Origin: Hysterium pulicare CBS 123377 | Lineage: Eukaryota; Ascomycota; Dothideomycetes; Hysteriales; Hysteriaceae | Length of the DNA: 64,000 bases | Assembly (NCBI GenBank): GCA_000467715.1 | Contig: AJFK01000509.1 | Coordinates: forward strand, 84,361 to 148,360 | Reading direction: 5' to 3' | Part shown: in pieces, positions 9,820 to 22,443 of the stretch | How positions within the stretch are numbered: the first letter of the stretch is position 1 | How the letters are laid out: the number at the start of each line of letters is the position of its first letter | Position numbers and translations under genes: made by a program | Notes under the pieces: model-generated | Told to the model about the DNA's origin: nothing | Seen by the model: only the letters and a program-made list of their open reading frames with translations | The model's database searches: none

Positions 9820-11399
9820 GGTTTACGTATGATTGCGAAAGTTCTTGTTGAAATTTGTTGCTTAGTTGATGAAAATCGAAGTGGTTGCTACAGTGGATTG
9901 GTGGAGGTTGGAAGTGGAGAAAGGAAAGGGATAGGAGTGTAGTAATACTGCAAGAAAGTAATGATTGTAGTTGTTTCATATTGGTAGTACGTTGTGATTA
10001 CATTGGTGATTTGGTGTGAATAAGAACAATAGTATACAGTTTTGGCTTTCAGATGAAACGTGAAGACACGTGATTATACTCACCCCGAACACCTCCCAGC
10101 CTCTTTAAGGTGAGTTGTGCGCACTTCGACAACTTTAGTAAGCCGAATCAGTCCTACACCTAATCATTCCCAGAAACAGTTTGACTTCTTATTCTAGTAT
10201 CGGGCGGGACGAGCTTTATCTTATACCGGTATGAATGAAGTCGAGAAAGAGGAGGCACTAAAGACAGTGAGCTAGATTTGAAACAGAAATTGAACATAGC
10301 GAGAGAGTTGGGGCAGTCAAGTGTGGTCTGTGTATGCTATTCGGATTGTTGCATTGAAGGCTATTCATCTAACGCTGTGTCTTTATAAAGAATGGACTGA
10401 AGGCTCAAAAGGATTGACTGGAGTATATCAGCATTTCACGAGGCCAAGGCACCTTTGATTGGCGCATATCATCAAGTCGATCCTAATATCGAAGTACATC
10501 TATACCGATAACCGATTATCAAGTTCGAGAACTGAAATCTGCTACGTTCAGCCACGCAACTTTTAGGGAAAGAGTCAAATACATGCAGGCAAGATCAAAG
10601 AAGTTGATTCCACCAACGCCGGCCGAGCAGCCTTGAGGCGAGGGTCTCATATCTGACGATCCCAGCTATGATAACCTACCAAGCATCCAAATCCTTCCCG
10701 TCGCCCTCATAAGTTATACAGCACGCGAATTTACTTTCACATCTACTGATGATTGTGATCTAAATCACATACGAGCACATCATCTTCAACCCGAATTTAT
10801 GGATTTGTCATTGATGCTTCGGGTGCCGTGAATTGTCTCCCATACTACGGCAAAAGAGTATTTCCACGGTTAAGGCGTAGCTGAAGTTCGAAATAGTCCT
10901 GGATACAGTACTCCTGGAGCAATCCTAGATCATCGGAGAGGTCGAATAGAACAAGTTATCTCCTTGTCATCAGGTTATCCATCGCATGCAGAAGGCCAGT
11001 ATCAACCATAATTTTAGGGCGTGCTGCAAAGGAAGCGCGTTCGGCATTGTGCTTGAATGTTGTTTGTTATAGGTGAGTTAAGAAGTGCTAGAATAAGTCA
11101 ACAAAGTAAACTGCGTTTGCTCTCAAAGTTAATCCGAGAAGGAAGAGAAACTTTGTGAAGTTACTGATGAGCGAAGGAATGAGATGGATTAAACTAGCCG
11201 TGACTAATACCTTATGATGTCACCCTGTACATGATCCGGGTCCATGAGCTTCCACAGCCCCCAGGGACCTCCTTCCTTGTCTTCGTAAATGACAGATTTC
11301 GCAGTGCATGTCAAAGATCGAGCATTGCGAGAAGAGTTGCGAGATCCGGGCGGTTCAACAAATGGGTTAGGCAACGCGCTTGCGTGTAAAATCTCGCGG
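9820..11399. other. Intergenic region within zincin cluster
   Basis: Upstream of paralogue B. Short stop-ridden frames only, with no recognisable gene, RNA or repeat. Its length leaves room for another lost copy, but only the adjacent 11.4-11.5 kb segment shows any resemblance. Confidence 0.4.
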
Positions 11400-11525
11400 C
11401 AAATCGAAGGGCTCCATCGAATACGAACGCATTCGAAAAACCCGGGTTGTCATCCATCCTTCCATTGTATCTTCGTGGAAGGCAGGGGGAAATGCATGAG
11501 CTATGATTCAGTCGAATGCAGCCTC
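11400..11525 (-). pseudogene. Possible relic of a zincin HExxH region
   Basis: On the minus strand, bases 11491-11520 read like a broken zinc motif: an in-frame TGA where the Glu would be, followed by IIAHAF, comparable with VHEIAHAF in the neighbours. About 45 bases further a different frame gives DNPGFSNAFVFDG, loosely like the E-[MI]-G-x-S-W-E block. The spacing between the two is shorter than in the intact paralogues. Frames are broken, so if real this is an old pseudogene fragment. The resemblance is short and could be chance. Confidence 0.25.
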
Positions 11526-11790
11526 CTGGGAATAGTTAGGAGAGTGTCAATTGGTTGGACTCGTCAGGACTGCTTACTTGGTTTGTAATAAGTTGGGATT
11601 GGATGAAGGCAAAGAAATCGGGGCGATAGAGGTGCTTTATACAATCAAAGAACAGAGATTGTTAGTTGCAGAAGGTAGTGAGAACTCTCGCGCAATAGCA
11701 GCTGAGATTTTGAATTGCCCTAACTAGTATATCGGACGAATAGTCAATCGGAAGCCTGCTCGTCGTTTCGCAAAGTAGAATCATGAAAGC

Positions 11791-12966
11791 CTAAGGATTT
11801 GATGAGTTTCGACGAGAGGTTTGTCGAAGAGGATACTTCTTTCGCACCCCATGCTCCACCGGGTCAGAAGGGTCTGGCTCCCACGGCGAATCAACTTCCA
11901 TTTCCTTCTTCTCTATCTTTGCGAGCTCTTTTTCCTCCTCCATATCGAGTGCCATCGTTTTCAGAACTCCAATGCCGTTATAGAGAATTGTCTCCGATCT
12001 TTCCACATAGCGAGCGATCTTTTTGGGGTCTGAGGTCCATTTCCACTTGTCGTAGGAAAGATATGGATTCCATGATACTAGCCCCATGTTCATATACGGC
12101 AATCGAAACCCATCGTTTGGTAAGCCATCGCTTTCCCATGTTGATTTGAAAAGCATTTTGTGCACCCATAGTGCCTGTACCGGAAATTGAACACAACTCG
12201 CTGCTATCATAGGTGGTCCTTTCGGCACATGTACTACTGGCATATACATGGCGTCTCTGATGCCAAATCGATCACAAATAGTAAAGTTGGTGACGCCGTC
12301 GAGAGTAGCGCGCTCCCAAGAATAACCCATTTCCGCTACATCCTCAGTAAGAATGGCATATGGCTCCGGTATCAGATGTTTCGCAATCCAATGGAAGGCG
12401 TGTGCGACTTCGTGGACCATCGTAACAGCAAACCCCCAGTAAAATATGGCGTCGGCTGAGGGTGATCGATACGATTTATTCTGCTGGATGTATCTGAGCC
12501 ATTTAATGTTGAAGCCAATATCATACTGGTGCTTTCCGCGTCTTCTCCATCGTGCGTGGACCGGACGCTTAAAAGTCTCGAACTTCATGGTGGTCCTATC
12601 GGCCAATTTTTGGAGTTGGTTGTGTACGGCCTTGCTAGCTTCTGCAGATTTCTCCTTCTCGTTCTCCTTCAAATACCACTTGCCGGTTTCGGGGTCTTCG
12701 ATTAGTTCGCCGTAATAAACGTGTTTCCACCAGCCCATAAAGGTCTCCCTAGTAAGATATAGAGTCGCCAAACGGAGCGCTGGGAGAAATGCATTGTATG
12801 TTTCCTCGCTTTGGTGTCTCCAGGGTCCATCTCGAGCAAACAGAGGATGTACATCATTATCTAGATCTCCTTCGGGGTTTCCGCCGAGCTCTACCTCCGT
12901 GAAACCATGCTCCCGCAATTTAGGTTCGCAGGCGAGCTTCAGCCTGTACTCTTCGCAAATTTCCAT
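11791..12966 (-). CDS. HExxH zincin-like protein, paralogue C
   Basis: Single-exon 391-aa protein, closest in layout to paralogue B. Shared blocks: GDLDNDVHPLFARDGPWRHQ, LPALRLATLYLTRETFMGWW, VTMVHEVAHAFHWIAKHL with the HExxH motif, AEMGYSWE with the candidate third-ligand Glu, FPVQALWVHKMLFKSTWESD and LPYMNMGLV. The C-terminus is Lys/Glu-rich, then basic. No secretion signal. Same strand and orientation as A and B, consistent with tandem duplication. Divergence outside the motif blocks is considerable, so the duplications are not recent. Function unknown; a metallopeptidase or peptidase-derived binding protein is inferred. Confidence 0.8.
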   Translation of the reverse strand: MEICEEYRLKLACEPKLREHGFTEVELGGNPEGDLDNDVHPLFARDGPWRHQSEETYNAFLPALRLATLYLTRETFMGWWKHVYYGELIEDPETGKWYLKENEKEKSAEASKAVHNQLQKLADRTTMKFETFKRPVHARWRRRGKHQYDIGFNIKWLRYIQQNKSYRSPSADAIFYWGFAVTMVHEVAHAFHWIAKHLIPEPYAILTEDVAEMGYSWERATLDGVTNFTICDRFGIRDAMYMPVVHVPKGPPMIAASCVQFPVQALWVHKMLFKSTWESDGLPNDGFRLPYMNMGLVSWNPYLSYDKWKWTSDPKKIARYVERSETILYNGIGVLKTMALDMEEEKELAKIEKKEMEVDSPWEPDPSDPVEHGVRKKYPLRQTSRRNSSNP

Positions 12967-15900
12967 AGTCGACGCAGCAGAAAGTGAAAGTCTGGTATAG
13001 TGTGTTGTATCGTTAGGTTTGAGTTGTAGAGGTGTGTGGAGGGAAGCGTTTGATTGTAGGAGTTTCTGGGGAGAGACTCAAGAGACGGTTTTGTAAGCAC
13101 GAGGTTGGTAGTGATTACATTGTGAAGTAGCTATGTGTGGCGCTATCATCGACCAGGTCCCACGTGCATTCGTCGGTGATGCTTTTCATACTGTGCACGA
13201 ACAATGTAGCCCGCTCGTGTGACAAAGTAGCGTCTCCAAATATTGGAGGGCGGCGTTTCTAGCATGATTTCGGGGCAGCTGCATTGTATAATAATATTGT
13301 CCATCATTTTATCGTGTCCTATAAGAGTTGTCAGAGGAGTCCAAGAGGGACCTTGTAGAGGCAACTTATACAGCAACAATGTTAGGGCAGAGTAGGTTCC
13401 TTCGAGTTTCCATCAATGTCCAAGCTGGCTTTGCCAGACACACTCCGATCTCGCTAGAGTAACTTGAAAGCGACAGGAAGCCGCAGAATTCTCGCAGGGA
13501 CAAGTTTTGTTTGCTTTTTGCTGTTTGGGCTGCAGTATTGAAACTGTCGCAGTGTACAAACCCTCCATCCTCTTGGATTGCGGTGCGTCAGAATGGTGTG
13601 TTTCCCCTGGCTGACTGCAGAATCTTCTAGATACGAAGCCGACAAATCAGATCTTGATGACGAAGGTCATGTACCGGCCTGGCATGCCTCTATGCTCCGA
13701 CGACTTGTGGCACCCAGGCGCTGCACCCTTAGAGGATGAGCAGTGCCACCTTCGTAAAATGGTCCTATAACTTCGATATGACTCCAGATGATGAGGATCG
13801 GAGTAAACCAGGCCTCTGTTTTCCATTGCCGACGTATGGGTATCGAATAGTATTAGGATCGCGCCGGAGCTACCGATCTACCAGTCATCATTGAAGACGA
13901 AGGACGACCGACGCCTATAGCGTTTGTAAACTAGAACCTGCATACAATGGTCGGATTGGACCCAGTCGGTCCGTAAAACACTATGTATCGGAGTAAGCTT
14001 GAAGACAGCATTCATAGGTATGCCCATGGACCAGAAAGCGCCGTAAAGCTGATGCTACCGTATAGATGCGGGTTTAGTCTGGGGATGTTTGGTTAACTGA
14101 ATAATAGTCTATCCGACGTTTGATAAAACTTGGGCTCATCCGATACCCCTGTAAGGGACTTAAGTCAGTTACTGTCCTGACACTATTTGCATCTTGGCCA
14201 ACCGTTCGTTTTTCAATTACTTTTCTTCCGACTTTCTGATAGTCCGACAACCTTGAATAGACCGGCTGGATTTGTTTGACGTGTTATACCGACCTTCAAT
14301 CAATTCCGGAAGTCCGATCCGTATCGTTATACCTGGGCCTTTAGCCAAAGCTGTTGTACAATGCTTTGAACAAGAGAGGGGATCAGAAGCTGACATTGTA
14401 CAGATATCCCAACAAATGCCTCCTTGACGGGGGTCTCGAAGGCCTCAGAGGTACAGCCGGTTCTCGAACCAAATGATCGTGTAGATTTAATGCTTTTGAA
14501 TCGTCCACGATCAGCTGGACGCCGAACTATCGCAGAGGTTTTCTTCAATCTATTGACAGGTATTTCATCGGATCCGCATCACCCTGGGGTAGATTTGGTT
14601 GTGCTTTCAAATCGTCGGACAACTTGTCCATTCGACTAAGTCCGGGCGGATGTCAGAATAGCAGTCTAACGTGGTTTCGACCGATGATAGAGCCGTAATC
14701 CTTTCATGAACAGAGATATACGATGTGTCCGACGTCGATATAGAAGCTGCCTGCGAACCATCGCAACTGTTGGGACCCTCTTTGGCTGGAAGTATGCTGG
14801 AGTATCCAAGGCTAATAAATGGAAAAGACCAACGTTTTATGTCGAGAGCATACACCTGCTCGGTCTCGCAATACTCAGTGCCTGGATAGGGTAACCAACA
14901 GTCACAGCCCAGTTCGGTCGAACCTGCTTCTTCACTCAACCAAAGCGAACTATTCGAAGACCTCACTTGGAGTCATTCTAGTAACGGACTTGATAGGACT
15001 TGAGATAAGGAAAACGATCGAATTTAGGTTCGATAACCTAGCGCGATGCAATCGACTGCGGAAAGAAGCTTGAGCAAAGGGCAACTTTTGTCGATTTCAA
15101 AACCAATCGCAGCAATGAGAGTTAAACCATATCTTCGCGCCATCGATAGCGCATAGACGAGGCAAGTTGGGAGTAATGACACTAAGTATAATGACAATAG
15201 AGATAACGATCAAGCAGGATTATACTAAGAGCGAACTACCAGTATTGAGAAGCCAAGGACAGGTACATGCAGAGCGGGCACGCTCTAATTGAGTTGAACG
15301 AAAGAGGGCAGATGCTACCTGTGAAGAGTCAGTATCGGTATAATCAATCCAGGATCGCGACGCCGTTGGCTACTCACAAGCTTGGCGGAGATGTTCCGAC
15401 AAATTAATACGACATTATAGAGACTTAGAATGAGACGTCCGCTCGCTCAACTCAACGATAGAATATAGGATGAAAAGTCGTCCCCTTCTCTAGTATCATC
15501 GAACGTGGAGAATATGTCAAGGCTAGCCGTTCAAGTCGACGTTGTGTGCCTACCGAACTCGAAGCGCTGGATCCGTATGCCTAGCGCCTTCGGTCGAATT
15601 CCTGCTAATGCGCAAGGTCGGAGGCTAAATGAAGGTACGAGCGGAGGCCAACGTAGGCTTATTGATGCTAGCAGAAGAGAGGAAGGCAGTATCCGGAGGC
15701 TAAGCTTTGAGTGTGGAGATGCCGACTAGTTTGCTATCCCCCAGGTCATTTCGAAGGACGATCCGGGAGGGGGGTCTGACGCGACGTGGGTGACCGTAAA
15801 TTTTAGCCCGGCGTGAATCATTAAGGGCTCTGTATTGGTTTTTGTTAGAGAAGGTATGCTGCTAGTAAGCAACTCCTGCGCCCTACCCTAACCAATGAGG

Positions 15901-18888
15901 CAACTGCATGACGAAAATCTCTAAGGCTGGCTACCCTACTTTTCTAAACCATGGCTGCAGCGGCCGCATCGAACACTCTCCGATACTGGTTATGATCTCG
16001 GGAACACAAGACACTGCCTCACACCTGCTATACCAACAGGCAGGAACTGCATGCATAGCAAGAAGTCAGCACTCCATATCTTCCTAGTAGAACTAGGTAA
16101 ACTATTGATGATAAGGGAGACTGGAACTCACCACCGTTGGTCACACCGCGAACTTCGAGACTGACATCGCTTTCCCCGCCTATGGTAGGTCTCTCAACAT
16201 TGGGTTCCTCGGCGGTGGTCGCAGATACAGAAGAATTTAATGGAGCGTTATCTTGCACAAGATAAAACTTTCGTCGCTTCGAGTACTTGTTGTGTTAGAC
16301 AACATTGCTGCCCCGTCCATTCGTCGGGGTTGCATGTCGGGCCGAGGCATCCCCTTTGAGATTGAGCGGAGCTACGTGGTGAGGAAGTTTCTGCAGATGA
16401 AAGAAGCTGGACAAATTTTTTATCGTTACATCAATCACAACGTTGCCCAGTTCTTCTACTAGTAGCTGCTAAAAATCATCTGGCGGTGGGGCATTTCTTG
16501 AAAGCAAATGACTGTGACAAGAGGATCTGAGAAAAAGCCGAAATGACGAGAGCAGTGGATTGCCCATTTGCGTTCCAAGGGTAAGTAGGTTTCGTACCTC
16601 AATGCAGCGTGCGTGTAAGCTTTAAACGTTTCAAGATTGAAGAGACGAATGACGACCACGAAGAAGATGGAGCTAGTGAGAAATTTTTTAGGACAAAGCA
16701 TCCTGGTTCATGAAAATATGAAGATCTTTACCGATGTTAAGGCGGCGTCACTTGTTATGTAGGGCCCTTCCTCTTCTATACGCCTTCTAATCGGTGTACT
16801 ACAATAGTACTCCAACATCCCAACGCCGTATCCAATGTCAAAAACCAGGCACATCAGTATCCTAATCCAGAACAGCCTTTCTTAGGATTAGAGTTGTTAT
16901 GCTGATCCAGAGCCAGACTGTCCAATTTCATGATCGCAGCACACGCCAATGCCTCGACATCCTCTTCAGGTATACTCGCGCAGATGCATCCCTTCGACAT
17001 TGATATCTTTCCATTGTCTTCTCTGACAAAAACAGCAGGGTGGTCTGATGGCGCTTCGTTGAGAAATCTGTCCATAGGGCTTGGATCTTTTGTGCTCCTG
17101 CAAGACCCAGGCTCGAGGTGGATTATGGGACTATGATAGGGACAGTAAGGTGGCTTGCTGTTCGAAGAACATTGCTCTAATGTATGCTCAGTCTTTCTGG
17201 CTAGAGAAGCGCATGTCGCGCGCGGAATAGAGTCTTGCCGGTGTGAGAATGGACTTCTTCGCAGGAATATGGATTAAGCAACGACGTCCGTGGTATGTTT
17301 GTCACAAGCATCGGTGCCTGGGTTTGAGCACTTTCGTTGGAAAGGCGCTTTAGTCCTTCAATCCTCGACGGTGCAATTTTCTCCCTGGGAGGCGGTCAGC
17401 AGCTTAGCGAGCCATACTACGATGCACTTAACTTCTTCTCGGCAGCAGTATTGTTCACGTTCATAGTTATGTGAATGATGAACTGAGATTCAAGAGATAG
17501 GGGGACTGTCCTTTCCTGCGGGAGTCATATGCTTTTCACATCAAGAAAGGAGAGACCACGGTATTCGCCGCGAGGCGATCGAATGAGTGAGGTAAGCTTT
17601 TGAAGCAGGACATGGAAACTACTAGGTTAGAAGAACGCCACTATCGACTTAAAATGAGACCTATTGCACAGCTCATATTTGGCAGATATGGGGCTGTGGA
17701 TATCTATGCTCGAGATCATGCCAAAACTCGATCATGGGGTCAGTGAGCCAGGAAGCGACGTAACAGGCGTTCGACCAGGCCACCAAGCACCCACAGCTTG
17801 ATGAGGTAGGCAGATCACAGTGGCAAAGCCCAGGTACGTGAAGACTGGCGTCTTGTTCATTTCTTGGGATTTTCACTACCTTTCCAAACAGTTTCTTACG
17901 TATCAGGTCGACTTCGCGCAACATTGTCATTTTGAGACAAGTCTCAGTATGATATCGAGGATGCTGACTGTAATAGCAGAATTCCGCTAACACAGGATCG
18001 GATTGATGTCAAAGATGATGAGAGCGGAGCCGTTGTGACAGAGTCGTACTTGGACAGAGGAGGTGCCGAGAAGGTGCCGGACCATTCAACGCGGAACCAT
18101 AGCCCTGGTGATTGGATACGTAAAATCGCTCATTCTCTATTCGAATGTGGGTGCGACAGCCGCCTGCGAGGCGGTTACTACACACTCTGAAGAGACGAAA
18201 GCGTCGCTAAGCAAGAAGTAGTAGAGGAAAGCGGGGAAACAAAATCAGAAGCGGTGTCTGTCACTATGCTTCATCTACCTGCCTTCTTTGGAATCCGGCA
18301 GAAGGAAAAGGCCGCAAATGGATGCTAGGACAAAGAGTATCCCTGGCTTCTAGAAAAACGACTGGGTGAGTAGGAAAGAAAATGAATGATGAGAAGGCCG
18401 ACGCCACAGGCCTCGGTCCAACATTGAAAGCTGGAAGCTACAGAATGAACCCAAGATCGAGTCGTTGAGATGTGTCAAAGCGCTGCATACGTTCACCTAC
18501 CCTACAGCCTCCGTGATAGATAAATGAAGTCAGCGATGAGTGGCTACAGCCGCAGTACATGTCGTCCTCAGCGCGCAGACAGCACGGCCCTTGACAGACA
18601 GTGGCAATCGCATTGGAAGGGCTGCCACAGCTGAATTGCGCGGCACGGGCGAAAGTATATAGGCGGTGAAGGTGGAAGACGTCTGCCTCGCGGGCTGAGG
18701 AGAGATGAAGTGAGGTCGTGGTGGAAGCGCTAATCCCTCTTTCGGCGAGCTAAAACAACTAGCCTCATCCCGTCTTAGCGTTGGTCACATCTTCACATCT
18801 TGGCAAGCAGCCGTCTCTCGCATTGGACGCGGCAACACTTACTTGCCGCCTCAATATGTGACCACCACCTTCCACCTTACTTGAGCCC
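12967..18888. other. 5.9-kb gene-poor region
   Basis: The largest gap in the window. It holds only short frames (up to about 120 codons) on both strands. A few minus-strand pieces look faintly protein-like: around 14607-14966, around 16028-16258 with a possible GTGAGT intron, around 16854-17075 (SMSKGCICASIPEEDVEA) and around 17673-17993. None gives a recognisable domain or a joinable model. Base composition is not obviously AT-rich, so strong RIP is not evident. No terminal repeats were noticed by eye. It may contain decayed genes. Confidence 0.4.
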
Positions 18889-20377
18889 ATGGATGAGGTG
18901 AGCGGGCATATCTCAGCGAAGGTCCAAGCGTTGAGTGACATTGAACTTGCCGCCCTTCTCTGCCTTGTTGCGGACCAGCACTGTATTATCGAAACCGAGA
19001 AAGGCCTGTTGGACGGGCTCGAGGAAGAACTGAGACTTGTAAATTGCTTTTTCACCTTATTTTGTCCACAAAGCTAACCTGGCTAGGTTGCCCACGATGT
19101 TTTTGGCTTGACGTGTGCTGTTCTGGACTGCTCGGAAAGCACCACCCTGGATGAGTTTGGGAATGGGCTTCTTGTAAGAGAGGAGAGCGATGATTATTTC
19201 AACAATCGAAATGGTAAACTTAGAGAAGATGTGAGTGACTGATGCTTCCGGCTGGGTTCATCCAATCCTTTCATGCTCTGTCCCACTAGTCGTCACGTTT
19301 TATTCTGTAACAACGATCTGCGTTCTAAGCATTGTGACAGTATCTGTCTTTCTCTTCGGATTCATCTCGACCATCCGATAGACGTACTTCCAAAAGTCCT
19401 GGGGCATTCGGCGCGCTGGATAGTCGGAGGATTGCGAATGTAGTGATTGCTAAGAATCTTAATGAAACGCATCATCAGGTTCAGATTCAAGCTCTCGAGG
19501 TGGGTGCCTTCGTTCATGTTTCTGCGAAGCAAAAATCTTGCTCACAGGCACATAGTTGATTGGTGGCAAACGAATCTACACTCGGACAGCAGTCCATGCG
19601 GCCCCAAGGCCATTCCTTTTCGTGGCTCTTGTTGCTTCTGAGTCCCCTCGATTGACTTCCCATCTGGTAAGTTAGCAAGCTAAATAGTTCTAACTAGACT
19701 AAGATCTACAGAATGATCAATTCTTCATTTCACATAAACATCACCCGGATGACGGACTGGCAAATGTGGATGATGAATACGCACATAAACCTGCTTCTGA
19801 TGATGGGGAATCGATATCTTCTGTGATTCGCACTCCTTCGACGATTTTCCCATTCAAGAAGCCCTCATCCCCTGTATTCTCTCAAGATGTAAGCATGCGG
19901 CCCGGCCATTTCATTGACAGGCACTAACTTGAGTTTAGGACATTGCAAAGCTCACAGGACTTACAATCGAAGTGAGAATGAGTTCTGAAGTGCGAGCATA
20001 TCTTCACAATATTGTGGTTTTTTTGCGACTCCACCGAGCTGTTGGGGGAGGAATATCAGCAACAGCTACCCGGCACTTTACCGCACTCGTTCGGTAAGGT
20101 TTCTCCTTCATGCTTTTCAACAAGTAAACTCGATACATTCAGAGCTAATTCTAGTAGTGCTTTGGCGCCATTGCATGGTCTTTCTTACGTCTCGCCATCG
20201 CTCGTCGCGCTTGCAGCCCGAAAGATATATCCACATCGAATAGTGCTCACCTCCCCTGAAAATGAACGAAGCATGCAATGGGGTAGTTCATTAGAAGCTG
20301 TAAAGGCAGTATTAGACGGACTTACTGTTGAAGATGTAATTGAGGAAGTGTTGCAATCTGTAGAAGTGCCCTTGTAG
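18889..20377 (+). CDS. MoxR/Mg-chelatase-like AAA protein without P-loop
   Basis: Seven exons: 18889-19038, 19087-19230, 19341-19499, 19556-19666, 19712-19888, 19939-20093 and 20155-20377, giving 372 aa. Introns are 48-110 nt with GT-AG ends, and every junction preserves frame. The protein resembles a fungal family usually labelled magnesium-chelatase-like: SDIELAALLCLVADQHCIIE at the N-terminus, a middle RPFLFVALVASESPRLTSHL / FFISH segment like the AAA+ core strand before the lid, and a C-terminal lid region SYVSPSLVALAARKIYPHRI. No GxxxxGK[ST] P-loop is present, so ATP hydrolysis is unlikely. Fungi make no chlorophyll, so the family name is structural only. Biological role unknown. NAD kinase follows 300 bases downstream on the same strand. 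Confidence 0.75.
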
Positions 20378-20677
20378 TCCGAATATTAAAAGGCTTTCCG
20401 GCGCCACTTTTGATAGAGTACCCGACTGCTTAGGGACATTGGAAGTGATCGATCGAATCTATTGCCGCAAAAATACAACATGCAGTTCAACATGATGAGT
20501 AATTGCTTTGCAAGGAATGCAAGTGTTGCTGATAGATCCCCAAGCGCCTTTTGATTGGCACGAACGTCATTGCCCCACGTTTTTGTCGAAGTCGCGTTGA
20601 ACCTCGCGTTGGAGTACAAAGACAATTCAGTCCGCACCGACTGGATGTTTTTGTGAGACATTTTTTGTTCTTCCGGA

Positions 20678-22443
20678 ATGGATCAACTCAAGCCTGAGGC
20701 TCAGAGTGTCCCTGAAATTGTCACGGCGAATGAGGTAACAGACATCTGCATGCCCACATCTACAATAGCTAACGTCCACTCTGGGGAATCGCGATGATGA
20801 CAATAACAGTGCCAGCGACCATGAGGCGCAACAAGCTCTAGAGGTATGTGAGAGGTCCAGGCATATTATATGCAGCTACTGATTGTCTCGTTACAGGTAG
20901 TATTCGAAAAGGGCGATGGCTACCGCCGAAAATCCTCCATCGTCCCAGCAAATGCACCTCGACCAGAGAACGCTCACCGGAATACCCAATGTTTTGTACA
21001 TTCGCTCCTCGAAAAACATGAAGGGTCTTACTTCACGAATCATACTGCTAGCTATGAAGGACTTTTCCAGGAGCGAAAAATGGATAAGGATGCGGAGGCA
21101 CACCCAGAGAATAGTCATCAGTCAAGACTTCTTACCAAGAAGCAAATATCTGATATGGCTTTTGGGATAAGAGAACTCGCTAAAAAGCTTGCTAATATAC
21201 GGATCAAAATGCGTGTGCATCACGTATTCATTCTAGCGAAAGCTCATGACGAGACCTTGATACATAACGCGCGGGAGATGGCTGAGTGGCTATTGATGCT
21301 GAATGCCGGATATAGAGTGTAAGCCGCCGATGAATCTATCAACCCGTGAAACGACTGATGTTGGAATAGCTACGTGGAGCACACCTTGGAGACCAACAAG
21401 ATTTTCGACGCGGCGGGACTGATAGCGTCGAATCCAACTTTCAAAAGCCGTCTCAGGTTTTGGACTACCGAATTATGCGCACAGAAACCTCAGACGTTTG
21501 ATATAGTACTTGCGGTAAGCTTGAAGTTTTGCACAAATAGGAGAATAGGATTGACCGATGACTAGCTTGGCGGAGATGGAACTGTCCTATATGCAAGTTG
21601 GCTATTCCAACGAATAGTCCCTCCTGTCCTTGCATTCTCATTGGGATCCCTCGGGTTCCTGACCAAATTCGATTATGATGGCTATCCCGTAACGCTGTCT
21701 CGGGCATTTGATGAAGGCATCACCGTAAGTCTAAGGTTAAGGTTTGAAGCGACCGTAATGCGATCGCAAAACATTTCAAACCCAAATCGAGACTTAGTTG
21801 AAGAACTCATCGGCGAGGAGTGCGAAGATAATCATACACACAAACCTGACGGTACACATAACATTCTCAATGAAGTTGTTGTGGATCGTGGGCCAAACCC
21901 AAGTATGTCTCCATCACCACCTGTTCTATGTCGCTAACAGATGACCTAGCAATGTCAACCATTGAACTATTTGGGGACGATGAACACTTCACGACAGTCC
22001 AAGCGGACGGCGTCTGTGTTTCTACCCCCACTGGCTCTACAGCTTACAACCTAGCAGCGGGCGGTTCGTTATGCCATCCCGACAACCCTGTCATCCTTGT
22101 CACTGCAATATGTGCACACACCTTATCATTCAGGCCAATCATCCTCCCAGACACGATAGTGCTGCGAGCAGGCGTACCCTATGATGCCAGGGCAAGTTCA
22201 TGGGCGAGCTTTGACGGAAGAGAACGGTAAGCACTTCCTCAAAATTTGCGTATCATTGGTACTGAATCATCTAGTGTGGAACTCCGACCTGGTGATTATG
22301 TGACGATATCAGCCTCCCGCTTTCCATTCCCTAGCGTTTTGCCAATAGATAGAAAGGGTAAAGATTGGGTAGACAGCATTTCTAGAACGCTTCAATGGAA
22401 CTCGAGACAGCGGCAGAAGAGCTTCAAAGAATGGAATAGTTGA
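20678..22443 (+). CDS. UTR1: NAD kinase (Utr1/Yef1 type)
   Basis: ATP-dependent phosphorylation of NAD(H) to NADP(H). Seven exons: 20678-20734, 20769-20843, 20897-21318, 21370-21514, 21566-21902, 21950-22226 and 22275-22443, totalling 493 aa. All junctions restore family sequence. The catalytic GGDG motif ([12 protein letters not shown]) begins near residue 234. [14 protein letters not shown], the nucleotide-site segment [16 protein letters not shown], the core [12 protein letters not shown] and [14 protein letters not shown] follow. An N-terminal extension of about 100 residues with low complexity precedes the catalytic domain, as in Utr1-type cytosolic enzymes. No clear mitochondrial presequence, so it is not obviously Pos5-like. 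The first intron (20735-20768, 34 nt) is very short, so the first exon is the least certain part. Confidence 0.9.

Noticed and set aside
15000-15060. TAGGTTCGATAACCTA resembling a tRNA T-arm
   Set aside because: No matching acceptor, D-arm or anticodon arm at the required spacing.
20386-20661. 91-codon minus-strand frame between the ChlI-like and NAD kinase genes
   Set aside because: No domain, lies in a 300-base promoter interval and has no supporting context.
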